NCBI GenBank assembly: GCA_910588625.1
Contig: CAJUQN010000031.1
Coordinates: 1 to 25,757 of the forward strand
DNA from: an uncultured Oscillospiraceae bacterium
GTDB taxonomy: Bacteria; Bacillota; Clostridia; Oscillospirales; Oscillospiraceae
Length of the DNA: 25,757 nucleotides
Reading direction: 5' to 3'
The translations under genes and the position numbers were made by a program. Shown here in pieces: positions 6,897 through 14,644 of this stretch (position 1 is its first letter; every line of letters starts with the position of its first letter). The notes beneath the pieces are model-generated. The model ran no database searches. It was not told the DNA's origin and saw only the letters and a list, made by a program, of their open reading frames with translations.

Positions 6897-8219
6897 TCAA
6901 GCCTGAATGACGATGCTGTCGCCGTCAATGGCCGTAACAGTTCCTGTGATACTGGCGTGAATGCTGGAGCCCAGCTTGCCCTCAGGGATTTTGGCAATTA
7001 AGTCGCCCTTGCTCACGCTCGCGCCCACGCTGACCACTGGCTCGGAGGGCGCGCCCGCGCCCTGCCGCAGCGGCAGCGTCACCGACCCGTAGGCGGGAAC
7101 CGTTTCGTCCATGGGTGCGTCCACGTCGTAAGCGGCCAGCCCCAGCTGGTGGATGAGCTTGTGCACCGGGTAGCGCTTGTAATCCCGGAAGGGGGCGGCG
7201 TGCTCGGGCTTGTTGTTCAAGCTGTTGCGGATGCCATGCCCCGCCAGGATGTTCTTCATGTTGTTGTTGAGCTTCCAGGGCTGGAGGCCCATGACACAGG
7301 CATACTCGCACAGGCGGCACCCCACGCACAGGTAGGCGTTCATGGGGGTCTGCTCGGGGTCGCACAGGCTGCCGTAGGCCGCCACCCGCATGAGCTTATG
7401 GGGTTCGATGCGGTGGCCCAGCATATGGCGGGGGCATACCTCGGAGCACAGGGAGCACTGCATACAGGCCGTTGCCGCCCTCCGGGTGGAGTCGGTGACA
7501 GGCCGCTCCAGGCTCGCCAGCAGGGGATGGCCCGCCGGGACCACAATGAGGCCCTTGGTAGTCTTGGTGATGGCGCTGTCCACGCTGACGAGCTTACCCA
7601 TCATGGGTCCGCCGTTGACTACCTTGTAATCGCTGACGGTGGGGCCGCCGGCCAGGGCCAGAGCCTCCGCCACGGTGATGCCCAGCGGAACCTTCACCGT
7701 CTTGGGCGTGCGCACCGCGCCGGTGAGGGTGACGTATTTTTCCACCACCGGTTTGCCCTCAGAGGCGTCCAGCACGTTCAGCGCGGTCTCCACATTGGTG
7801 ACCACTACGCCCACAGCCAAGGGAATGCCTCCCTCGGGAACGATGCGCCCCGTGACCTCGTAGACGATGACCTGCTCGTCGCCCGCCGGATAAAACGCCC
7901 CCAGCAGGTGGACGCTCAGCTTCGGGTGGGCAGGCAGGGCCTTTTTCAGCGACTCCGCCGCGGCGTGATAGTGCTCCTTCAGCGCCACCACGCCCTTTTC
8001 CGCCCCTACGTGTTCCACGATCAGGTCCAGCGCGGTGAGCAGCTTATCCGCCTGACGGTCCATGAGCTGCTGGTCCACCCGGAGCAAGGGTTCACACTCC
8101 GCCCCGTTAATGATGACCGTGTCAGCCTTGGCGTTGAGCTTGACGTGGGTGGGGAAGCCGGCGCCGCCGGCCCCCACCACGCCCGCACTCTGGACCTGGG
8201 CAATCAAATTTTCAGACAT
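6897..8219 (-). CDS. pduS: PduS cobalamin reductase, RnfC-like Fe-S flavoprotein
   Basis: 440 residues. GAGGAGFPTHVK (16-27) is the FMN-site motif shared with RnfC and complex I NuoF, followed by NGAECEPLL (38-46). Two [4Fe-4S] motifs follow: Cys252/255/258/262 (CMQCSLCSEVCP) and Cys298/301/304/308 (CVGCRLCEYAC). The C-terminal 60 residues are biotinyl/SLBB-like. The enzyme reduces cob(III)alamin and cob(II)alamin with NADH and works with PduO to regenerate adenosylcobalamin in the shell. ATG 8217-8219 has AGGGG eight bases ahead; an in-frame GTG three codons earlier overlaps the ribosome site. It sits between pduP and pduT. Confidence 0.95.
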   Translation of the reverse strand: MSENLIAQVQSAGVVGAGGAGFPTHVKLNAKADTVIINGAECEPLLRVDQQLMDRQADKLLTALDLIVEHVGAEKGVVALKEHYHAAAESLKKALPAHPKLSVHLLGAFYPAGDEQVIVYEVTGRIVPEGGIPLAVGVVVTNVETALNVLDASEGKPVVEKYVTLTGAVRTPKTVKVPLGITVAEALALAGGPTVSDYKVVNGGPMMGKLVSVDSAITKTTKGLIVVPAGHPLLASLERPVTDSTRRAATACMQCSLCSEVCPRHMLGHRIEPHKLMRVAAYGSLCDPEQTPMNAYLCVGCRLCEYACVMGLQPWKLNNNMKNILAGHGIRNSLNNKPEHAAPFRDYKRYPVHKLIHQLGLAAYDVDAPMDETVPAYGSVTLPLRQGAGAPSEPVVSVGASVSKGDLIAKIPEGKLGSSIHASITGTVTAIDGDSIVIQA

Positions 8220-8237
8220 AAGGCGCACCCCTTCCGA

Positions 8238-9656
8238 TTATCGGACGTCCAGGCCTCCGACCAGCACACATCTGCGCCGCCGGGCGAAGGACTTGGCCGA
8301 GGTCAGACCCTCCCCGGTGGGGCCGGCAATGGTGAATGTGGTGTAGCCCTCGCCGCCCACGCCAATGCCGGCGTAGGAGGGGCCGTTCTTCACAAAAATA
8401 GTGGTCTGGATCAGCTTGGCCATCTTAGTCAGCTTATCCACGTTCCGGGAGTGCATCATGGCGGTGTGGCGGTTACCGTGCTCCACCCGGACAGCCATGT
8501 CAATGGCGGCATCCACATCGGGCACCCGCACCACGGGCAGAATGGGCATCATCAGCTCCACCTGCACGAAGGGGTGGTCCTCAGTGGCCTCCATCATGAT
8601 GACCTTCACATCGGGACCTACGCTGATGCCCACTTTTTCCAGGATATACTTGGCGCTCTTGCCCACGTAATCGGTGACGGGATGCTTCCCGTCCTCCTTG
8701 ACCACCAGCTTCACCAGCTTGTCGATGATCTCGGGGTCCTTCACCTCGTAGGCGCCGCACTTCTTCATGTTGAACATGAGGTAGTCCGCGATGGAGTCCA
8801 CCGCGATGACCTCTTTCTCCGCGATGCAGGGCAGGTTGTTGTCAAAGCTGCACCCATCCACGATGTCCTGAGCGGCCTTCTCGATGTTGGCGGTCTCGTC
8901 CACCACCACGGGAGGGTTGCCCGCGCCCGCGCCGATGGCCTTTTTGCCGCTGGACAGCACCGTCTTGACGATGGCGGGGCCGCCGGTGGCAACCAGCATC
9001 CGCACTGCGGGATGGTTCATCATGGCGTTGGTGTTTTCGATGGAGGGCTCGGACACGGTGACCACCAGATTGGCAGGTGCACCCTCCCGGGCCAGGGCCC
9101 GGTTGATGAGCTGAATCAGGTGCAGGGACACCATCTTGGCCCGAGGGTGGGGGCTGAACACCACGGAGTTGCCCGCCGCCAGCATCCCAATGGAGTTACA
9201 GATAACGGTTTCGGTGGGGTTGGTGGTGGGGGTGATGGAGCCGATGACGCCAAAGGGGGAATACTCCACCAGCGTCAAGCCGTCGTCGCCGCTCATGGCG
9301 TCGGTGGTCAGGTCCTCAATGCCGGGGGTCTTGGTGGCTGCCAGGCGGTTCTTCACCAGTTTGTACTCATAAGCCCCCATGCCGGTCTCCTCCACCGCCA
9401 GTCGGGAGATATAGTCCAAGTTTTCCTCTTCCAGGACCACGTCCCGGATGGCCTGGACATATTTGGCCCGGTCGGCCATGGAGCAGTTCAGGTATTTCTT
9501 CTGCGCGGCCGCCGCGGCCTCCACAGCCTCATTCATGGTGGCGAACACGCCCCAGTCGCCGCCTGCGGCGGCGCAGTTGGGCTCGGCGCTGCCTATATCC
9601 ACTTTGCTGAGCACCTTCTGAACGATGCTGGCCACCAGTTTTTCATCTACGTTCAT
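8238..9656 (-). CDS. pduP: PduP CoA-acylating propionaldehyde dehydrogenase
   Basis: 472 residues, aldehyde + CoA + NAD+ to acyl-CoA + NADH inside the compartment. The first 18 residues (NVDEKLVASIVQKVLSKV) form the amphipathic encapsulation helix characteristic of PduP. The aldehyde-dehydrogenase core shows SPFGVIGSITPTTNPTET, GAGAGNPPVVVDE and catalytic Cys277 in FDNNLPCIAEKE, then NGPSYAGIGVGGEGYTTFTI near the C-terminus. The length compares with 464 in Salmonella. ATG 9654-9656 has GGAGG nine bases upstream; longer in-frame starts lack a ribosome site. It follows pduO by 14 bases. Confidence 0.96.
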   Translation of the reverse strand: MNVDEKLVASIVQKVLSKVDIGSAEPNCAAAGGDWGVFATMNEAVEAAAAAQKKYLNCSMADRAKYVQAIRDVVLEEENLDYISRLAVEETGMGAYEYKLVKNRLAATKTPGIEDLTTDAMSGDDGLTLVEYSPFGVIGSITPTTNPTETVICNSIGMLAAGNSVVFSPHPRAKMVSLHLIQLINRALAREGAPANLVVTVSEPSIENTNAMMNHPAVRMLVATGGPAIVKTVLSSGKKAIGAGAGNPPVVVDETANIEKAAQDIVDGCSFDNNLPCIAEKEVIAVDSIADYLMFNMKKCGAYEVKDPEIIDKLVKLVVKEDGKHPVTDYVGKSAKYILEKVGISVGPDVKVIMMEATEDHPFVQVELMMPILPVVRVPDVDAAIDMAVRVEHGNRHTAMMHSRNVDKLTKMAKLIQTTIFVKNGPSYAGIGVGGEGYTTFTIAGPTGEGLTSAKSFARRRRCVLVGGLDVR

Positions 9657-9670
9657 ATGTGGTTCCCTCC

Positions 9671-10639
9671 TCAAATCAACATTGCGTAACGCGCGATCTC
9701 CATGTCCTGCTCCACCGTCCCGCCGGACACGCCGATCCCCCCGGCCACCTTGCCGTCCACGATATAGGGGAATCCGCCGCCGAACAGGATGATCTTGCCC
9801 GGGTTGGAGTTTTCGATCCCGTAGAGGGGACCGTCCGGCCGGGAGGCCGCGCCCAGCTCGTGGGTGGGCATCTGGAATGCGTAGGCGGTGTAGGCTTTGC
9901 CCTGAGCCACCTCCACGCTTCCCACAAAGGCCCCTTCCATCCGCTGGAGCAGCATCAGGTTGCCCCCCGCGTCCACGGCGGAGAACACCGATGGGACGCC
10001 CAGCTCCTTGGACTTCTCCACGGCCCGCTCCGCCATGTGGTGGAGGACATCCAGGCTCATGGGAGGAAAACCGCCGCTAGTCTGCTGTGCCATCGCCTCT
10101 TTCACCAAATCCGTCACCTTTTCCCGCATCTGGGTCAGGTCCTCCTGGAGGCGCGCCATGGCATAGATGGCGTCGGACAGGCGGTTGATATATCGCACCA
10201 ACACCTCCCGGACCGGCAGCTCCACCATCCGCCGCTCCGCCCGCCGGACGATGGTCCGGGCCACGTGGAGGGCCGCCGAAGCGGGGTCCACGCCGGGTCT
10301 GACAAAGTGGGTCTGCTTGCCGGTGGTCTGGGTGCAGGTGTCCACCACATTCTCCAGAAACGCCACATCCTCCTCGGTGATGTTGCCCTTGAGGGACGCG
10401 GCGGTCTCCGGCGAGTCGCTGGCCAGCTCCGCGCCCACGGAAAACAGTCTCCACTGGATCTTGCTCACCGTGTCGCGGATAAATTCGTTGTCTGTCTGGG
10501 TATAGGCCAAGCCCAGCATAGAGTTGGCCTCGTCGATGGTGCCGTAGCAGTCCACCTTGGGGTCGGATTTGCTCACCCGGCCCCCGCCGACCAGGCTGGT
10601 CTGGCCCTTGTCGCCGCCTCTGGTATAGAGGTTTGCCAT
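9671..10639 (-). CDS. pduO: PduO two-domain ATP:cob(I)alamin adenosyltransferase
   Basis: 322 residues. The N-terminal domain (about 1-185) is a PduO-type adenosyltransferase: ATP loop TRGGDKGQTSL (6-16), DEANSMLG, RRAERRMVEL and YINRLSDAIYAMAR. The C-terminal domain (about 195-322) is a GlcG/HbpS (DUF336) heme-binding fold, with HHMAERAVEKSKELG, VDAGGNLMLLQRMEGA and GKVAGGIGVSGGTVEQD. This is the same fusion as in Salmonella PduO. It makes adenosylcobalamin for PduCDE from cob(I)alamin delivered by PduS. Its ATG overlaps the pduN stop by one base (TGATG). Confidence 0.95.
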   Translation of the reverse strand: MANLYTRGGDKGQTSLVGGGRVSKSDPKVDCYGTIDEANSMLGLAYTQTDNEFIRDTVSKIQWRLFSVGAELASDSPETAASLKGNITEEDVAFLENVVDTCTQTTGKQTHFVRPGVDPASAALHVARTIVRRAERRMVELPVREVLVRYINRLSDAIYAMARLQEDLTQMREKVTDLVKEAMAQQTSGGFPPMSLDVLHHMAERAVEKSKELGVPSVFSAVDAGGNLMLLQRMEGAFVGSVEVAQGKAYTAYAFQMPTHELGAASRPDGPLYGIENSNPGKIILFGGGFPYIVDGKVAGGIGVSGGTVEQDMEIARYAMLI

Positions 10640-10905
10640 CAGCCCACCTCCACCGTATCCACGATGCCCACGATGGCCTTGTCGATGGGGGCGGTGGGAT
10701 TTTTGAACACGTACCGGGCGGAGCTGCCCTGGCTGACGATGACGATCTCACCGGTGCCCGCGCCCACGGAGTCCACGGCGATCTCGGTGGAGCCTTCGCG
10801 CTCCAGGCGCTCGGTGAGCTTCTCCACGATGAGCAGCTTCATGCCGACCAGGTCTTGATTCTTACTGGTGGAGACTACCGTTCCGATTACTCTGCCTAAA
10901 TACAT
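10639..10905 (-). CDS. pduN: Pentameric shell vertex protein PduN (BMC-P, EutN/CcmL family)
   Basis: 88 residues opening MYLGRVIGTVVSTSKN with KLLIVEKL, VDSVGAGTGEIVIVSQGSSA and AIVGIVDTVEV. These are the full set of EutN/CcmL/PduN motifs, at the family length. The pentamers cap the icosahedral vertices and are needed for closed compartments. It is the only BMC-P gene in the window. GGTGGAG lies just ahead of the ATG. Confidence 0.95.
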   Translation of the reverse strand: MYLGRVIGTVVSTSKNQDLVGMKLLIVEKLTERLEREGSTEIAVDSVGAGTGEIVIVSQGSSARYVFKNPTAPIDKAIVGIVDTVEVG

Positions 10906-10920
10906 TTTGCTCCACCTTTC

Positions 10921-11754
10921 TTATGATTCAATCTGAATGGTGACGCCCAGCCGCCGCGCCTCGTCGGAGGCCAGCGCCGTGACGATGGTGCCCTTGGGGG
11001 CCCGGATCACCGCGCCCCGGGGGGCGGTATTGACGGCCTTCACACTGAGAATCTTCCCCGTCATGGCGGGGCGGATCACTTTACCACCCTGGGCCGCGGG
11101 CTTTTCAGCTTTGTCCGGAGCAGCGGGTTTCGCCGTCTGCGCGGGCAGGAAGCTGTAAACCGCCTTACGCACGGCCTTGGCCATGTCCTCCGCGGAGGTC
11201 AGGCGGGCGCCATAGGCCTGGAGCTTTTCCAGGTTCTCATGGAGCGTGTCCCGCAGAGGGCGGGTCATGTGATAGCCCAGCTCACCCCGCTTCGGGTTGT
11301 CCGGACAGGCCCCGTCCACGGCAATCACCACGTTTTTCCCCTTCAGCAGCCCGCTGAGAATCATAGCCCCGGCGGGGCTGTCCGACATACAGCAGGCCAG
11401 ATGGGCGGCGGTGTTCACCGTCAGGGCGGGCACCAGAATGGTGTCGAACTGAGCGGCCACCACCTCGGGTGGGCGGTCCGGCGACTCCACCCAGAGCTGC
11501 TCCGGCTCCAAGGCAGCCCGCACGGCCTCTTCCCCCGTCACGTACATGGCGCTGCGGGTCATGAGCACGTGGTAGGTAAACCCTTCCTTGCGCAGCTCCT
11601 TCAAGCCCTCCAGCGCGGTGGGAACGCCGATGGCCGCGCCAGTGACCACCACCAGCGCCCGCTTCTGCCGGTCCACCAGCTTTTGCAGCACCCGCTCCGC
11701 CAGCTCGTCGGCCAGCAGAGCAAGGGCCATGTCTTTACGCTCTTGTTCGGTCAA
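10921..11754 (-). CDS. Microcompartment-associated flavoprotein in the pduM position
   Basis: 277 residues with three parts. Residues about 1-28 are an amphipathic helix (DMALALLADELAERVLQKLV) like cargo-targeting peptides. About 32-205 is a flavoprotein (PF02441/Dfp-like) Rossmann fold: ALVVVTGAAIGVPTALEGL, VPALTVNTAAHLACCMSDSP and KNVVIAVDGACPD. About 207-230 is an Ala/Pro/Lys linker, and 230-277 a small domain ending with ALASDEARRLGVTIQIES, resembling the x-P-x-A-R-(D/E)-x-A-x-x-x-G motif seen in several BMC proteins such as EutQ. The start is TTG 11752-11754, with AAGGCGGTG upstream. In Salmonella pduM lies between pduL and pduN; here this gene and eutJ do. Possible roles are flavin supply or electron transfer to PduS, or a structural PduM-like role. 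The function is unproven. Confidence 0.75.
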   Translation of the reverse strand: MTEQERKDMALALLADELAERVLQKLVDRQKRALVVVTGAAIGVPTALEGLKELRKEGFTYHVLMTRSAMYVTGEEAVRAALEPEQLWVESPDRPPEVVAAQFDTILVPALTVNTAAHLACCMSDSPAGAMILSGLLKGKNVVIAVDGACPDNPKRGELGYHMTRPLRDTLHENLEKLQAYGARLTSAEDMAKAVRKAVYSFLPAQTAKPAAPDKAEKPAAQGGKVIRPAMTGKILSVKAVNTAPRGAVIRAPKGTIVTALASDEARRLGVTIQIES

Positions 11755-11772
11755 TGGATTTCACCGCCTTGT

Positions 11773-12600
11773 TTAATCGGTGCAATTCATCGCGATGCCC
11801 AGCGGCGTCACCAGAAGGGGAGCCGCCGGTTTCATCACGGGTATTTCCAGGAATTTTTGGAACGTGGTCTCAAAATCGGTGAAGCAGCAGGCGCCGCCCA
11901 CCACATAGACCGTGTCCACTGGATACTTATCCAGGCAGCGCTTGACGATGGCGGCCATTTTCTCCACCACCGGCTTAATCACCGGGAACACGCTGTGCTC
12001 CTGGGCCGGGTCTCGCTTCATCAGCTCGGCCTCCTTGGTATCGCACCCGTGGAAGCCCGCCAGCACCAATGTCATATGGGTGCCGCCAGTTGGCTCGTCA
12101 TCCACAAAGATGACTTTGCCATCCTTCAAAATGCTGATGCCGGTGGTGCCTCCGCCCACGTCAACCACTGCCCCGTCGGTTATCCCCAGTACGGAGGCCG
12201 CCGCCGTGGGCTCATCTACGGTGCTGGTCAGGCGGAACCCCGCCGACTCCACCACGTTGCCGATGGCCTTGACGCTCCCGGACACGATGCCCGGCGGAAT
12301 GGCACAGCCCGCCGCATCCAGCGTCACACCCAGCTGATCCTCCAGCTCGGCCTTCAGCCGGGTGACGGTGCGCACCGCGCCCATGTAGTCCACCACCACG
12401 CCGTCCCGCACCACGGTGGAGGGGTAAGTGATACCGGCCACGGGCCGGTTTTCCTCGTCCACCACAGCTAAGACGATATTGGCGGTACCCAAATCCACGC
12501 CGGTGCGCAAGGCGCCCGTCCAGGGGTTGTTTCGATGTTCTTCAATGAGGCGCTCAAACTCCAGCAGTGTGTCATTGCACGCCGTCATGTCATGGCTCAT
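11773..12600 (-). CDS. eutJ: EutJ-family Hsp70-like protein
   Basis: 275 residues of ASKHA fold: GVDLGTANIVLAVVDE (34-49), IPPGIVSGSVKAIGNVVESAG, DEPTAAASVLGI, VVDVGGGTTGISI and VYVVGGACCF. It is named after the ethanolamine locus, where it is a putative chaperone of unknown client, but here lies in a propanediol-type operon between pduL and the flavoprotein. The N-terminal 30 residues could be a targeting extension. ATG 12598-12600 has GGAGA upstream. A chaperone role in assembling dehydratase or shell is an inference; reactivation of the dehydratase is already covered by PduGH. Confidence 0.88.
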   Translation of the reverse strand: MSHDMTACNDTLLEFERLIEEHRNNPWTGALRTGVDLGTANIVLAVVDEENRPVAGITYPSTVVRDGVVVDYMGAVRTVTRLKAELEDQLGVTLDAAGCAIPPGIVSGSVKAIGNVVESAGFRLTSTVDEPTAAASVLGITDGAVVDVGGGTTGISILKDGKVIFVDDEPTGGTHMTLVLAGFHGCDTKEAELMKRDPAQEHSVFPVIKPVVEKMAAIVKRCLDKYPVDTVYVVGGACCFTDFETTFQKFLEIPVMKPAAPLLVTPLGIAMNCTD

Positions 12601-12629
12601 AGTCTCTCCACCCTCAAGCTGCCGCCCGG

Positions 12630-13274
12630 TCAGTCTACAATGATGTAGGCCCGGTCGCCGTTCTTCACGCCAAAGGCGTTGGCCTCATCCACGTCAATGT
12701 GCATCTCCGGCGCGAATTGCTCGGACACGCGGATCAGCACGTTGTGGAGGATGCCGCCCCGCAGGCCGCGGATCTCCACCTTTACCATCTGCTTATCCTT
12801 CACCCCGATACGCTGGGCCGTCTCCGGGTCCAGGTGAATGTGGCGCAGGGCGGCAATGGCACCGGTGTCCTTCTCGATGGTCCCCTTGGGGCCCACGATG
12901 GTCAGGCCGGGCGTTCCCTCAATCTTGCCGGACTCCCGGATGGGGGGCCGCACACCCAGGGCAAAGCCGTCGGTGACGGAGATCTCCATCTGAGAGGCGC
13001 TCCGCAGGGGGCCGAGCACGCGCACGCGGCCCAGCTCCCCCTTGGGTCCATGGAGGGTAACGGTTTCCTCAGCGGCATACTGGCCCGGCTGGCCCAGCTC
13101 CTTCTTAAAGGTCAGCTCGCTGTCTTGCCCAAACAGGATGTCCATGTCCGCCCGGTCCAAGTGGATGTGCCGGTTGGATACCCCGATGGGCACCGAGCGC
13201 TGGAACTTCTCCAGCTCCTCGACCACCAGCCTGGTGACCAGGGCCACAAACATCTCATAGGTTTGTTTCTCCAT
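12630..13274 (-). CDS. pduL: PduL phosphate propanoyltransferase
   Basis: 214 residues: acyl-CoA + Pi to acyl-phosphate + CoA, recycling CoA inside the shell. Expected zinc ligands are His36 and His38 (NRHIHLDRAD), Glu97 (QMEISVTDG), His145 and His147 (LRHIHLDPE) and His192 (EMHIDVDEANA), matching the two-metal PduL site. The first 25 residues (TYEMFVALVTRLVVEELEKF) form an amphipathic encapsulation helix, marking the compartment-targeted form. The length is typical. No acetate kinase gene (pduW) follows in the window. Confidence 0.95.
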   Translation of the reverse strand: MEKQTYEMFVALVTRLVVEELEKFQRSVPIGVSNRHIHLDRADMDILFGQDSELTFKKELGQPGQYAAEETVTLHGPKGELGRVRVLGPLRSASQMEISVTDGFALGVRPPIRESGKIEGTPGLTIVGPKGTIEKDTGAIAALRHIHLDPETAQRIGVKDKQMVKVEIRGLRGGILHNVLIRVSEQFAPEMHIDVDEANAFGVKNGDRAYIIVD

Positions 13275-13290
13275 GGTTCATACCACCTTA

Positions 13291-13572
13291 TTACAGGCCC
13301 TTGGGCAGAATCTTCTCCACGTCGGTGTGGGGCCTGGGGATGACATGGACGGAGACGACCTCGCCCACCTTCTCCGCGGCCACGGAACCGGCGTCTACAG
13401 AGGCCTTCACCGCGCCCACGTCGCCGCGGACCATGACGGTGACCAGGCCGGAGCCGATCTTCTCATAGCCGATGAGGGAAACGTTGGCGGACTTGGTCAT
13501 GGCGTCGGCGGCCTCAATGGCGCCCACCAGGCCCTTGGTCTCAACCATGCCGAGAGCTTCACCCATACTCAT
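13291..13572 (-). CDS. pduJ: Hexameric BMC-H shell protein PduA/PduJ, second copy
   Basis: 93 residues, one BMC domain: GMVETKGLVGAIEAADAM, then GYEKIGSGLVTVMVRGD with the KIGSGL pore loop of PduA, then the IPRPHTDVEKILPKGL end typical of PduA/PduJ. The major facet tile; the pore is proposed to pass 1,2-propanediol while retaining propionaldehyde. It is almost identical to the first BMC-H gene at 20274-20552 except at a few positions and the ends, also at DNA level. Whether to call it A or J is arbitrary. ATG has an AGGAGGT site four bases ahead. Confidence 0.95.
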   Translation of the reverse strand: MSMGEALGMVETKGLVGAIEAADAMTKSANVSLIGYEKIGSGLVTVMVRGDVGAVKASVDAGSVAAEKVGEVVSVHVIPRPHTDVEKILPKGL

Positions 13573-13607
13573 AGTTACCTCCTAAGTGATCGCCTTGCGA
13601 TCATGCG

Positions 13608-14276
13608 TTATTGTTTGCGTTTGCCGCCCTTTTTCAGGGCAGGCTTCTTGGCCGCCTTTTTCGGCTCTGCCGCCGGGGCTTCCGCCTCAGCGGGGGCCTC
13701 CTCCGGCTCGGACTGCTCCTCCATGGAGGCCTCCGGTGCGGACTCCTCTGCCGGGGGCTCCGGCTCAGGTCCCCTCACGGCTTCCTCCGCAGGGGCTTCC
13801 GGTTCCGCCGGGGGCTCAGGCTCCGGGACAACTTCCAGCTCTGCTGGGGTTTCCGCCACGGGCTCTGGCTCCGGTGTCACCGGGTCCGGCTCGGGAGAAG
13901 GGGCGGCCTCTTCCTTTGGAGACTCATCGGGTCCCTGGGGCGGCTCGGGGGGTGCGGGCGGGTCCTCCTTGGGCGGCTCCGGCGGCTCGTACCCTACGGT
14001 GTCACCGCTGAAGACCAGCTGATCCAGCGGGCCAGCGGGACGGGGGATCACCTTGGTGCTCACCACCCGGCACATCTTGCCCGCCGCCACCTTCGCGGCA
14101 TCCACAGCGGCCTTCACCGCGCCCACGTCGCCCTCGATCTTCACGGTGGTCCAGCCGCCGCCCTTGGTCAGCTCATAGCCGATCAAGCGCACATTGGCGG
14201 ACTTCACCGCGGCGTCGGCGGCGGTAATGCCGCCGGCCAGACCCTGGGTCTCAATGAGTCCTAAACTCTTCTGCAT
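13608..14276 (-). CDS. pduK: BMC-H shell protein with long P/E/A-rich tail and basic end (PduK-like)
   Basis: 222 residues. Residues about 1-88 form a BMC domain: SLGLIETQGLAGGITAADAA, a pore region GYELTKGGGWTTVKIEG with a Gly-rich TKGGGW loop, and ending VSTKVIPRPAGP. Residues about 99-200 are almost only Pro, Glu, Ala, Ser and Asp, with repeated PEPEP and PPAEPEAPAEE units, and strongly acidic. The last 20 residues turn basic (AAKKPALKKGGKRKQ). Salmonella PduK also carries a C-terminal extension, but a shorter one with a different composition. Position next to pduJ fits PduK, although the J-K order is swapped. The tail is probably disordered and may tether cargo or compartments. The domain call is firm; the PduK name is tentative. 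Confidence 0.85.
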   Translation of the reverse strand: MQKSLGLIETQGLAGGITAADAAVKSANVRLIGYELTKGGGWTTVKIEGDVGAVKAAVDAAKVAAGKMCRVVSTKVIPRPAGPLDQLVFSGDTVGYEPPEPPKEDPPAPPEPPQGPDESPKEEAAPSPEPDPVTPEPEPVAETPAELEVVPEPEPPAEPEAPAEEAVRGPEPEPPAEESAPEASMEEQSEPEEAPAEAEAPAAEPKKAAKKPALKKGGKRKQ

Positions 14277-14287
14277 ACACGTACCTC

Positions 14288-14641
14288 CTAGTCCAGAGGT
14301 TTCAGCGGCAATTTCTTCACCAGCCGCGCCGCGTTGGCCCCGATGGCTCGCACCTGGTCCATTTGACGGGCGGGGACACGGTAAAGAGGCTGGTCCTGCC
14401 GTAGCTTAGAATAGTGCAGAACCACAAATTGTCCATCCAGCCCCAATCCCACCTCTAAGCGGGACGCCTGAGCGGCTTCCCAGGACAGGGCCAGCGCGTC
14501 CATCCCCTCCCGGGTGTCTTCCTCCCAGGGGATGCCCTCCTCCTCCATACCGTAGGTCAGCTGCCGCAAGGCTGCGGGGGAGGCGTCGGGACTCATCAGG
14601 ACGCGGACATTGGGTTTCGACATTTCAATGGGCATGGCCAT
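14288..14641 (-). CDS. pduH: Diol dehydratase reactivase small subunit
   Basis: 117 residues: VRVLMSPDASPAALRQLTYG, EEEGIPWEE, GLGLDGQFVVLHYSKL, then RQMDQVRAIGANAARLVKKL. This is the small-subunit fold that mimics the dehydratase beta subunit and exchanges with it to release damaged cobalamin. It follows pduG by three bases, a standard G-H pair. ATG 14639-14641 has GGAGG upstream inside the end of pduG. The family length is 115-125. Confidence 0.93.
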   Translation of the reverse strand: MAMPIEMSKPNVRVLMSPDASPAALRQLTYGMEEEGIPWEEDTREGMDALALSWEAAQASRLEVGLGLDGQFVVLHYSKLRQDQPLYRVPARQMDQVRAIGANAARLVKKLPLKPLD

Positions 14642-14644
14642 ATC

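Noticed and set aside
7149..9689. Very long open frame on the plus strand opposite pduS and pduP
   Set aside because: It is an antisense shadow of two firmly identified genes, caused by GC-rich third positions; its composition is His/Gly/Val/Leu-rich with no recognisable motif and no ribosome site.
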